Assembly (NCBI GenBank): GCA_020629335.1
Contig: JAHDDN010000267.1
Location: forward strand, 1-7,319
DNA from: Chitinophagales bacterium
GTDB taxonomy: Bacteria; Bacteroidota; Bacteroidia; Chitinophagales; UBA2359
DNA: 7,319 nucleotides
Direction: 5' to 3'
A program made the position numbers and the translations under genes. Below the pieces are notes generated by a model. The model ran no database searches. It saw only the letters and a list, made by a program, of their open reading frames with translations, and was not told where the DNA came from. Numbering within the stretch: the first letter of the stretch is position 1; each line of letters begins with the position of its first letter. Positions 1 through 6,447 of the stretch are shown here, piece after piece.

Positions 1-2
1 GT

Positions 3-497
3 CAATTTTTAAGTGTTCCTTATGCAGAGTATGCTAAAAGGTCAGGTGATGGAGGGCAATGGAATTTATCAGCAAATCGACTTACAACGGAGACTGGTGT
101 GCTTATCGGATCAGACAGTATTTATAGCGATGGTCAAAATACTTATCCTTTAACAATTATCGGAGAGCAAGCCTTACCTAATTTTCCTGATCGTAATAGA
201 GTGATAAATATTCGTAACCACGAAGAAGAACTTACTTGGTATTTTAACCTTATAGATAATAATCTTTCATTTACTGAAGCACAAGTCCAAGACGGGAGAT
301 TGTTTCTCGAAAAAGGAGGAAATGTAGGTATAGGGACTATCGATCCAGATGCTAAATTACAAGTGGAAGATGGAGATGTTTATATATCTGAAGTGAATAA
401 AGGAGTAATTATGAAATCACCTAATGGTCAATGTTGGAGATATACTCCAGATGATAATGGTCAATTAACAGGAATATCCATATCCTGCCCGAATTAA
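3..497 (+). CDS. C-terminal part of a surface/tail-fibre-like protein (5' end outside window)
   Basis: The reading frame is open from the left edge to a TAA stop at 495-497, giving 164 residues of a protein that starts upstream. A GTG at base 99 could be taken as a start, but the in-frame codons before it already encode family-typical sequence (LSVPYAEYAKR), so it is internal. The fragment opens with this 'SVPYA.YA' segment, which in Bacteroidota surface proteins usually closes a conserved N-terminal domain. A 'QWNLSANRL' linker follows, then a 'GGNVGIGTIDPDAKLQVEDGDVYI' type segment at about bases 315-380, matching the beta-rich repeats of trimeric adhesins and phage-like tail fibres. The last 35 residues (KGVIMKSPNGQCWR...SISCP) form a common C-terminal ending with two cysteines that might form a disulfide. 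No intramolecular chaperone (peptidase S74) and no obvious type IX sorting domain is seen. The likely location is the cell surface or outside the cell; the binding target is unknown. The gene is convergent with the flippase, 16 bases away, and need not belong to the polysaccharide locus. Confidence 0.75.
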   Translation, partial: QFLSVPYAEYAKRSGDGGQWNLSANRLTTETGVLIGSDSIYSDGQNTYPLTIIGEQALPNFPDRNRVINIRNHEEELTWYFNLIDNNLSFTEAQVQDGRLFLEKGGNVGIGTIDPDAKLQVEDGDVYISEVNKGVIMKSPNGQCWRYTPDDNGQLTGISISCPN

Positions 498-513
498 AGC
501 TTTTTGGGTTTAT

Positions 514-2001
514 TTACCTTCGTAGGATTTTTCTTAGAAAATCTTGAATAGCATCATTGATGTCTGGTGAGATTCTGAATCCTATAATTAGACCTCCGAA
601 TAATAAGGTTACGATAGCAGACCGGATTATAATATCCAAAATAGATTGGCCTGTCGAGGGTACCTGATTGGCTAAAAAGTATACAGTAAGTGCAATAATA
701 ATCACCGCCGGAAAACGCCAGCTTAAAGGTTGCATCTTGAACTTATTCCAGACGAAAATACATTTCGTAGCATTCCATAATGTAATGGATGCGAGCGTAG
801 CGAGTGCAACACCGTTTATCTGAAAAATGGGGATCAATAACGCATTAGTAATAATGTTGAAAAGCGCTAAGAAAAGTGTAAAATATAAATCGTATTTAAA
901 ATATTTGGAGTAATTAATAATCAAGCCAACTACACCTGTTCCCATGTCTACCAGTTTGGCCATACCAATAATCAAGACGATGTATTTGCCCGCAATATAC
1001 TCTTCCGAGTTGGGGATTAAGGCGAACAGTAGATTAATCGAAGTCCATACGCCAATGTAGATGAATAGGCCGACAATAAACTGAATGGTCGCCGTTTTTT
1101 CATAGAGCATCGCGACCTTAGAATAATCCTCTTTTTTAAAAGCATCTGCCAGGATCGGAGCGGTAATTCCTGCGAGACTTCGCTTTGGTATTTCAATAGC
1201 TCCTGCAATAGTTGCTGCAATTACATAGACGCCAACATTCTCAAAATCAATGAAAGTGCCCACCATATAAGCATCAATACTCGTTGCTAATTTGATACCT
1301 AATCCACTCATCAAACTAAACCCTGCAAACGAAATCATATCTTTTCTCAGCTTCGGTTTGATAAAACTCCAGTCAGTTCTCCAGTGAAGTTGCCCCAAGA
1401 AAGCAAGATAAATCAAAAGCCCCAGTACTACCAAGGCGTGAATGATAACCAAAAGGTTTAATAAGTATGCATAGGTTAAATAACCCCAGAAGTATGCTAA
1501 CGCTGTCGAACCCACCGCAACCTTTACAAATAAATTATTGAGTAGAGATGGGACTACAATCCGATGAAAGTTAGACGAATAAGTGGACAACATCGTCCAC
1601 AGACTCATCAATAAGGCAATTGGTAATATGAAAGCGAGGTAAGGAAGATAATCTCCAGATTGCTCCGCATATTGTGCCTTGAAGAAGTCCCGGAATAACC
1701 AGATACCTCCAGCTAAAATCGCAAAGCCACTTACGGTAATACTGATCAGTAAAACCAAAAAGCCATGATGCTTTTGCTCTTGATTTCTGAAATACGGGAA
1801 AAATCGTGTAACCAGATTATTAGAGCCCAATAATACAAAAGGAATCAACATAGAGCCCATCGAAAGAATGAACTGCATGAACCCCAACTCACTTTTCGAT
1901 AGTGTAAGTGGGTAGATGAACAACATATTCACCATACCAATTAGCACCGCCGCATAGCTTACAATGCTCTGTTTAACGCTCTGTCGTATTATTACGCCCA
2001 T
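514..2001 (-). CDS. Wzx-type polysaccharide flippase (MOP/MATE superfamily)
   Basis: This 495-residue protein is almost entirely hydrophobic. I count about 12-14 candidate membrane helices, for example near residues 13-33, 41-61, 80-103, 118-138, 180-203, 303-327, 338-360, 372-392, 395-415, 430-446 and 457-475. This matches the usual length and topology of O-antigen/exopolysaccharide flippases. Supporting features are the N-terminal 'RQSVKQSIVSYAAVLIGMVN' start, the mid-protein 'GVYVIAATIAGAIEIPKRSL' segment with charged residues beside a helix, and the 'NALLIPIFQINGVALATLAS' segment typical of this family. Its expected role is to move undecaprenyl-linked oligosaccharide units from the cytoplasmic to the periplasmic face of the inner membrane. 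The ATG at 1999-2001 follows an A-rich stretch (ATAAAA) with no Shine-Dalgarno site, as is usual in Bacteroidota. The gene is transcribed away from the glycosyltransferase run, 144 bases from it. The family call is firm; the substrate cannot be read from the sequence. Confidence 0.9.
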   Translation of the reverse strand: MGVIIRQSVKQSIVSYAAVLIGMVNMLFIYPLTLSKSELGFMQFILSMGSMLIPFVLLGSNNLVTRFFPYFRNQEQKHHGFLVLLISITVSGFAILAGGIWLFRDFFKAQYAEQSGDYLPYLAFILPIALLMSLWTMLSTYSSNFHRIVVPSLLNNLFVKVAVGSTALAYFWGYLTYAYLLNLLVIIHALVVLGLLIYLAFLGQLHWRTDWSFIKPKLRKDMISFAGFSLMSGLGIKLATSIDAYMVGTFIDFENVGVYVIAATIAGAIEIPKRSLAGITAPILADAFKKEDYSKVAMLYEKTATIQFIVGLFIYIGVWTSINLLFALIPNSEEYIAGKYIVLIIGMAKLVDMGTGVVGLIINYSKYFKYDLYFTLFLALFNIITNALLIPIFQINGVALATLASITLWNATKCIFVWNKFKMQPLSWRFPAVIIIALTVYFLANQVPSTGQSILDIIIRSAIVTLLFGGLIIGFRISPDINDAIQDFLRKILRR

Positions 2002-2058
2002 TTTTATATCTTGCGATCCGGTTTGACAAGCTGAATACTGTAAACGAGTACTATTCCT

Positions 2059-2081
2059 TTTGGTTACTCTAACGTACCAAA
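2059..2081. repeat. Short inverted repeat in the divergent intergenic region
   Basis: TTTGGT (2059-2064) and ACCAAA (2076-2081) are perfect 6-base inverted arms separated by 11 bases. Allowing one bulged base, the inner TAC/GTA extends the pairing. The repeat lies between the flippase and the sulfotransferase, just downstream of the predicted flippase transcription start, so it could be an operator or a small hairpin in the flippase leader RNA. Arms this short can arise by chance, and no run of T follows on either strand to suggest a terminator. Confidence 0.3.
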
Positions 2082-2095
2082 CGGCCTCTCGGATG

Positions 2096-2103
2096 CAAAA
2101 GTA
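2096..2103 (-). promoter_or_regulatory. Candidate Bacteroidota -7 promoter element for the flippase gene
   Basis: Read on the minus strand the sequence is TACTTTTG followed by CATCC. It fits the TAnnTTTG -7 consensus used by the primary sigma factor of Bacteroidota. Transcription would begin near base 2088-2091 and leave a leader of roughly 90 bases before the flippase ATG at 2001. At the expected -33 spacing I find only a poor match (TTTAA) instead of TTTG, so the call rests on the -7 element and its position. Confidence 0.45.
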
Positions 2104-2145
2104 TCAAAATGTCCCAGAATACGTATTAAATCTAAAAATGTACCT

Positions 2146-2922
2146 ATGCAACCACTGGTGATAGCCGGCATGCACCGTTCTAATACTTCTCTGGTCGCCA
2201 AAGCCTTCGCTGCGGCCGGAATAAACCTTGGAGATAAATTAATGGAAGGAAGCCCCAGTAATCCAGAGGGGTACTTCGAAGATATTGATATTGTAGGACT
2301 TGAGGATCAACTCCTTCAGATTCAAAATAAGAAACATGGTACCTGGCATGTTTTTGATCGAAAGGATTTTGAGCATGAAATAGCAGAAAAATGGTATAGT
2401 CGTGCTCGGACTTTAGTAGATGAAAAAATAAATCAGTTTCCATCTTTTGGCTGGAAATCACCTAGATCCGTACTATTTCTGGATTTCTGGAAAAAAGTAT
2501 ATCCGGAAGCTAAGTTTGTATTTATCTTTCGGCATCCTGCATTAGTGCTGAAGTCATTATTGAAAAGAGGAGACATGAAGCGGTTTTCGCGCCTTTGGCC
2601 TATCCAGGTTAAGCGATGTTTACAGGTATGGATGGTCTATAATCAAGCCTTGATAGATTTTTATAAATCCTATCCGGAGGATTGTTTTTTGATGGAAGCT
2701 CCTCAAAGTTTCGCTGATGATAATCTAATCAATGACTTGAATCAAACTATGCAAAATCAATGGAATTACGAAGTGAACCACCTTGAGTTTACCAAAGTAG
2801 TTAACCCTAAATTGCTGAAGACTGACGCAGGGAAGTTAAACAACTGGATCGTTAGCCAATCGTCCGGTATAGTTAAATTGCACAAAGAATTGCGGTTTTT
2901 GACCCAAAGTGTAAATGTATGA
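2146..2922 (+). CDS. Sulfotransferase family protein (PAPS-dependent)
   Basis: This 258-residue protein begins almost directly with the nucleotide-binding loop. 'GMHRSNTSL' at residues 8-16 corresponds to the GMHRSGTSL form of the 5'-phosphosulfate loop of PAPS sulfotransferases. Next come 'GYFED' (42-46) and 'GWKSPRSVLFLDFW' (102-115), matching the 'WGWKDPR' block of the bacterial sulfotransferase family. 'FVFIFRHPALVLKSLL' (124-139) contains the R129-x7-S137 pair expected to hold the 3'-phosphate of PAPS. The protein would transfer sulfate from PAPS to a hydroxyl or amino group, here most plausibly on a sugar of the glycan made by the neighbouring genes. There is no signal peptide or membrane segment, so it should act in the cytoplasm. 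The loop carries Asn13 where Gly is usual. It is the first gene of the plus-strand run, and its TGA overlaps the next ATG by four bases (ATGA at 2919-2922), suggesting translational coupling. A protein or small-molecule substrate cannot be excluded. Confidence 0.8.
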   Translation: MQPLVIAGMHRSNTSLVAKAFAAAGINLGDKLMEGSPSNPEGYFEDIDIVGLEDQLLQIQNKKHGTWHVFDRKDFEHEIAEKWYSRARTLVDEKINQFPSFGWKSPRSVLFLDFWKKVYPEAKFVFIFRHPALVLKSLLKRGDMKRFSRLWPIQVKRCLQVWMVYNQALIDFYKSYPEDCFLMEAPQSFADDNLINDLNQTMQNQWNYEVNHLEFTKVVNPKLLKTDAGKLNNWIVSQSSGIVKLHKELRFLTQSVNV

Positions 2923-4058
2923 AAGTACTCGTTTATACGCATCGTTTAGGTATCCGTACGGAAACCTTTATTTATAATGAGCTGACCTATCTCAAGGATC
3001 ATTGTACATTAAAGGTGCTGATTAATCAACGATATAATCCGGATTTATTTCCATTCGATAATTTTGAAACTTTACCTCATTATGAGCATAAGCTATTAGG
3101 GCGAGGGAAAGCAATTGCGAATATTGCTTTAAAGCCTTTAGGCCTGAGCTTAAACAGCTTTCAGGATGCCTTTAATAAAGAGGTAAAAGAATTTCAACCG
3201 AATATCATTCATCTGCATTATGGCACTATAGGATCGAGAGTTCTGGATTACTATCACGTTGAAGAGATTCCGATTATTATTAGTTTTCATGGTTATGATG
3301 CTTCTTCTATGTTGGAGAATTCAGCAAAATACCGGAATAGGCTCAAGAAAGTACTGGAACGACCTAATGTTCATCCGATTTTCGTAAGCCAATTTATGCA
3401 ACGCAAAGTGGAAACTTTTGGCTTTACATTTAATCCGGCAAGTATTCTCTATTATGGTACGGACTTGTCTACCTTTGCGCGCAAATCGAGAACACATCCT
3501 AAAACACCTTTTAAGTTTTTACAGGTATCTTCCTTTTCAGGAAAGAAAGGGCATGAGTATACTTTAAAAGCTTTTCAAAAGTTTACGCAAAGATATCCTG
3601 ATTTGGAAGTGCTATTGATTCTAGCAGGAGGTGGAGTGCTACTCGAAGAAATAAAGACCCTGACAAATGAGTTAGGATTAATAGATAAAGTTAGTTTTAA
3701 AGGATGGGTGAGTGTCAAAGAAGCACAGGCATTGATGGAGGAAGCTCATGCTTTTGTGCACCATAGTATCGTTTCGGATGGAGATCGAGAAGGTATTCCA
3801 AATGCTATTATGGAAGCTATGGGAATGGAGCTACCTGTGATTTCTACTTTTCACTCAGGCATACCAGAGCTTGTAGAAGATGGTGTAAATGGCTATTTAG
3901 TAGAAGAAAGAGATATTGAGCACTATGCTAAACGTATGTATGACATAATATCCTGGGATTTTTTGCCAGAGAATCGTCAAAAAATAGAAAAACAGTTTGA
4001 GCGACAGCAACATGGTGCTGCATTATTAGGTATATACAGTAAATATATTGGCAAGTAA
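2919..4058 (+). CDS. GT4 glycosyltransferase, colanic acid WcaL-like
   Basis: This 379-residue protein has the two-Rossmann-domain (GT-B) layout and length of retaining family 4 glycosyltransferases. The N-terminal domain starts with a beta strand (MKVLVYTHRL) and carries 'RTETFIYNEL' (13-22), like the 'SETFI.NE' signature of the WcaL/AmsK group, then 'HLHYG' (98-102) and 'SFHGYD' (122-127). The C-terminal domain has 'GKKGHEYTLKAF' (208-219) and the EX7E motif with E291 and E299 inside 'DREGIPNAIMEAMGMELPV', followed by 'GIPELVEDGVNGYLV' (314-328), which closes the nucleotide-sugar site. One oddity is that the Arg usual in the donor-site 'GRL...KKG' motif is Ser205 here, while the Lys is kept. 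The enzyme would add one sugar from a nucleotide-sugar donor to a lipid-linked glycan on the cytoplasmic side. Donor and acceptor cannot be predicted. Its start overlaps the sulfotransferase stop by four bases, and the epimerase gene begins 23 bases downstream. Confidence 0.9.
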   Translation: MKVLVYTHRLGIRTETFIYNELTYLKDHCTLKVLINQRYNPDLFPFDNFETLPHYEHKLLGRGKAIANIALKPLGLSLNSFQDAFNKEVKEFQPNIIHLHYGTIGSRVLDYYHVEEIPIIISFHGYDASSMLENSAKYRNRLKKVLERPNVHPIFVSQFMQRKVETFGFTFNPASILYYGTDLSTFARKSRTHPKTPFKFLQVSSFSGKKGHEYTLKAFQKFTQRYPDLEVLLILAGGGVLLEEIKTLTNELGLIDKVSFKGWVSVKEAQALMEEAHAFVHHSIVSDGDREGIPNAIMEAMGMELPVISTFHSGIPELVEDGVNGYLVEERDIEHYAKRMYDIISWDFLPENRQKIEKQFERQQHGAALLGIYSKYIGK

Positions 4059-4081
4059 GTTAGTCAGTTTAAGAAAGCTAA

Positions 4082-5191
4082 ATGACACACAAGAAAATAA
4101 TCACCATTATTGGTACTCGACCTAATTTTATAAAGGTCACTCAATTTAATAAATACTTAAATCGACCTGATCTGGGGATGGTTCATAAGATCGTTCATAC
4201 AGGGCAACATTACGATGATAAAATGTCAATGGTTTTTTTCGAACAATTCGGATTGACTCCTGATCATTGGCTTAATATCAAACCTGCTTCGCCCAATACA
4301 CAGATTGCTCATATCATGTTAGGCTTAGAAAAGGTTATCAATGATGAACAACCGGATTTGATGATTGTCGTAGGGGATGTAAACTCTACTTATGCGGCAG
4401 CAATTACAGCGCATAAATGCGGGATTCCTTTTGCGCATGTAGAGAGCGGGTTACGATCAGAAGATCTTGGTATGCCAGAGGAAAATAACCGAATCCTAAC
4501 AGATTCCATTGCTAATCACTTTTTTATCACTGAACAAAGTGGCTGGGATAATCTGATAGCGGAAGGTCAACGAAAGGAAAAACTATGTTTCGTTGGAAAT
4601 ACTATGATTGATACCCTCGTAGCATTTGAGCCTAATATCGAAGCAGCCGAAGTATTAAAAGAATATAAACTCGAGCCTAATAACTATGCATTGATGACGA
4701 TGCACCGCCCAGCAACTGTGGATAATAAAGAGAATCTGCTTAAGTTGTTTTACGTAATCCGAGAGATTGTTAAACATAAGCAACTCGTCTTTCCAATCCA
4801 CCCACGTACCTTAAGCCGCGTAAAAAGCTTTGGGTTGCATGATGAACTCCTATCGATTAAAGACCTTGTGATCACCGGGCCACTCGATTATTTCGGGTTT
4901 CAGAAATTAATTAAGTATGCTTGTTATGTCGTTACGGATAGTGGAGGAATTCAGGAAGAAACCACTTTTCGCCAGGTACCTTGTATTACCTTACGGCCCA
5001 ATACTGAGCGACCTGTTACCGTAACAGAAGGGACCAATACACTGGCAGAGTTAGATCCAGATCAGTTAAAAGCTTTGATTGAGCAAATTGAAGATGGAAC
5101 CTACAAAACCGGGACGATTCCTAAAATGTGGGACGGCAGTGCTACAGAAAGAATTGCGGAGCACATCCGGAAAAATATTCTAAAACTCTAA
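4082..5191 (+). CDS. wecB: Non-hydrolysing UDP-N-acetylglucosamine 2-epimerase (WecB type)
   Basis: This 369-residue protein has the standard family length. It interconverts UDP-GlcNAc and UDP-ManNAc in the cytoplasm, supplying ManNAc (or, after oxidation, ManNAcA) for surface polysaccharides. Motifs in order: 'GTRPNFIK' (11-18), 'HTGQHYD' (39-45), 'GDVNST' (98-103), 'HVESGLRS' (119-126), 'MPEENNR' (131-137), 'MHRPATVD' (207-214), 'HPRT' (240-243), 'TDSGGIQEE' (285-293) and 'RPNTERPVTVTEGTN' (305-319). The residues aligning with the catalytic Asp95, Glu117, Glu131 and His213 of E. coli WecB are Asp99, Glu121, Glu133 and His208, so the enzyme should be active. It sits inside the transferase run, 23 bases after one GT4 gene and 14 before the next. 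No UDP-ManNAc dehydrogenase (WecC) is adjacent here. Related epimerases can act on other UDP-HexNAc sugars, so the exact substrate is inferred from the family. Confidence 0.93.
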   Translation: MTHKKIITIIGTRPNFIKVTQFNKYLNRPDLGMVHKIVHTGQHYDDKMSMVFFEQFGLTPDHWLNIKPASPNTQIAHIMLGLEKVINDEQPDLMIVVGDVNSTYAAAITAHKCGIPFAHVESGLRSEDLGMPEENNRILTDSIANHFFITEQSGWDNLIAEGQRKEKLCFVGNTMIDTLVAFEPNIEAAEVLKEYKLEPNNYALMTMHRPATVDNKENLLKLFYVIREIVKHKQLVFPIHPRTLSRVKSFGLHDELLSIKDLVITGPLDYFGFQKLIKYACYVVTDSGGIQEETTFRQVPCITLRPNTERPVTVTEGTNTLAELDPDQLKALIEQIEDGTYKTGTIPKMWDGSATERIAEHIRKNILKL

Positions 5192-5193
5192 AC

Positions 5194-5197
5194 AGGA
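5194..5197 (+). promoter_or_regulatory. Shine-Dalgarno-like AGGA before the second GT4 gene
   Basis: AGGA lies just after the epimerase stop codon (TAA, 5189-5191), with eight bases between it and the ATG at 5206. It is the only gene start in the run with a recognisable purine-rich site at a normal distance, and it supports choosing this ATG. Bacteroidota rely little on such sites, so its effect may be small. Confidence 0.35.
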
Positions 5198-5205
5198 TTT
5201 AGTGC

Positions 5206-6444
5206 ATGAAAGTGCTTTTTATGTTTTCTGGCCTTCCTCATTATTACAATCTCATCTTAAGTAGATTGAATAATATTCCTGGTTTGGAAATTGTGGTAGT
5301 GAGTCCCAAGACAGAGGATAACCAGTCAATAGGACAAGGAGTTTATCAGACTAAAGAAGGCATTAACTTCAAATGTATTTTTCTGGAACAATATGATACA
5401 CTCTATAAGAAATTCTTTAAGGGGTTTGATAAAGTGTTAGAGGAGGAGCGTCCTGATATTGTAGTCACTATATTTTTCTTTGCATATAGTTTTCTTTTTA
5501 ATAAGAAAGTAAAGCAGGTGATGGATAAGTATAAGATCAAATTGATCTATAAAGATATTCCATTTCGCCTGCCAAAATATGAAGATGCTATTGATTACTA
5601 CGCCAGTCAAAAAGCTGGAGGCAATTCAGGCTTGAAGAAATGGATTTATAAAATTCCAGCTCGTGTACTTCGTAATCGAAGCAAGAAGCTGTATAACCTT
5701 TTTGATGCACATGTCAATTATGTAGAAAAAGGGAAAGAAATTTTTGGTAGTTATGGAGTTCCACAAGAAAAAATATTTACCACTTATAACTCTATTGATA
5801 ATGAGGTCATAAATGAACTTCAGCAAGAAGTTGATAGCTTACCGCCAATTTTACCTCCTAATCCATATCGGATATTCCACATTGGCCGGTTAGTGGAATG
5901 GAAAAGAGTTGATTTGCTGATTGATGCGGTTAGTAGGCTAAGAGAGAAGTACCCTGAGATTGAATTGCTTATAATTGGAAAAGGCCCATTGATGGAATCT
6001 TTGCAAGAACAGGCGAAACGTTTAGGGCTGGATCAAGAAGTAAAATTCCTGGGAGCGATTTACGATGCAAAAGTATTGGGACAACATTTCAAAGCCTGCT
6101 CAGTATACGTACTGGCGGGCATGGGAGGCTTATCAATTAATGAGGCTATGGCCTGGGGTTTACCAGTTATATGCTCAGTATGCGATGGGACAGAAAAGCA
6201 TTTAGTAAAGGATGGTTATAATGGAAAGTTTTTTGAAGATGGAAACCTTCAGGATTTAGTAAAACAAATTGATTTTATGCTAGCAGACCCAGAACGAACA
6301 CGGAAGATGGGGCAAAACTCCAAAACAATTATTGATACCAAAATCAATGTCCATACGGTCCTTAAAGGATATTTAGAAGCATTTAATTACGTAACGAATA
6401 ATAAGTACGAATTGACCTATACACCTCCAGCAACGAAAGTTTAA
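5206..6444 (+). CDS. GT4 glycosyltransferase with variant EX7E motif
   Basis: This 412-residue protein is a GT-B fold family 4 glycosyltransferase. It opens with a beta strand and 'GLPHYYNLILSRL' (9-21). After the linker (about 205-220) the C-terminal domain contains 'HIGRLVEWKRVDLLIDA' (225-241), with the donor-binding Arg228 and Lys233 both present. It then has 'LLIIGKGPL' (254-262), 'FLGAI' (281-285), 'GMGGLSINEAMAWGLPVI' (305-322) and 'DGTEKHLVKDGYNGKFF' (327-343). In the EX7E motif the second Glu is kept (E313), but the first position is Gly305. This 'MGGLS.NEAMA' form is, as I recall, also found in other bacterial GT4 proteins, so it need not mean loss of activity. The protein has no membrane helix and probably works at the inner leaflet on a lipid-linked acceptor. 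The gene starts 14 bases after the epimerase and ends 3 bases before the methyltransferase, consistent with one transcript. The sugar donor is unknown. Confidence 0.88.
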   Translation: MKVLFMFSGLPHYYNLILSRLNNIPGLEIVVVSPKTEDNQSIGQGVYQTKEGINFKCIFLEQYDTLYKKFFKGFDKVLEEERPDIVVTIFFFAYSFLFNKKVKQVMDKYKIKLIYKDIPFRLPKYEDAIDYYASQKAGGNSGLKKWIYKIPARVLRNRSKKLYNLFDAHVNYVEKGKEIFGSYGVPQEKIFTTYNSIDNEVINELQQEVDSLPPILPPNPYRIFHIGRLVEWKRVDLLIDAVSRLREKYPEIELLIIGKGPLMESLQEQAKRLGLDQEVKFLGAIYDAKVLGQHFKACSVYVLAGMGGLSINEAMAWGLPVICSVCDGTEKHLVKDGYNGKFFEDGNLQDLVKQIDFMLADPERTRKMGQNSKTIIDTKINVHTVLKGYLEAFNYVTNNKYELTYTPPATKV

Positions 6445-6447
6445 TAC

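Noticed and set aside
99..101. GTG as the start of the leftmost gene
   Set aside because: The same frame is open upstream to the window edge and encodes family-typical sequence (LSVPYAEYAKR), so the GTG is an internal valine and the gene is 5'-truncated by the window.
495..515. Possible bidirectional terminator between the convergent genes
   Set aside because: Only the 8-base palindrome AAAGCTTT (496-503) and a short T run are present; there is no stem-loop of useful length, so I do not call a terminator.
1017..1220. 67-codon minus-strand open frame
   Set aside because: It lies wholly inside the flippase gene in another frame on the same strand and shows no recognisable protein features.
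2022..2056. Possible plus-strand promoter (TTTG at 2022-2025 with TACTATTC at 2049-2056)
   Set aside because: The second element matches TAnnTTTG poorly and the 23-base spacing is too long, so no promoter for the sulfotransferase run is called.
2180..2461. 93-codon minus-strand open frame
   Set aside because: It is antisense to the sulfotransferase, whose motifs are clear; its own translation resembles no family I know.
5626..5826. 66-codon minus-strand open frame
   Set aside because: It is antisense to the second GT4 gene, with a low-complexity Ile/Phe/Lys-rich translation expected from AT-rich coding DNA.
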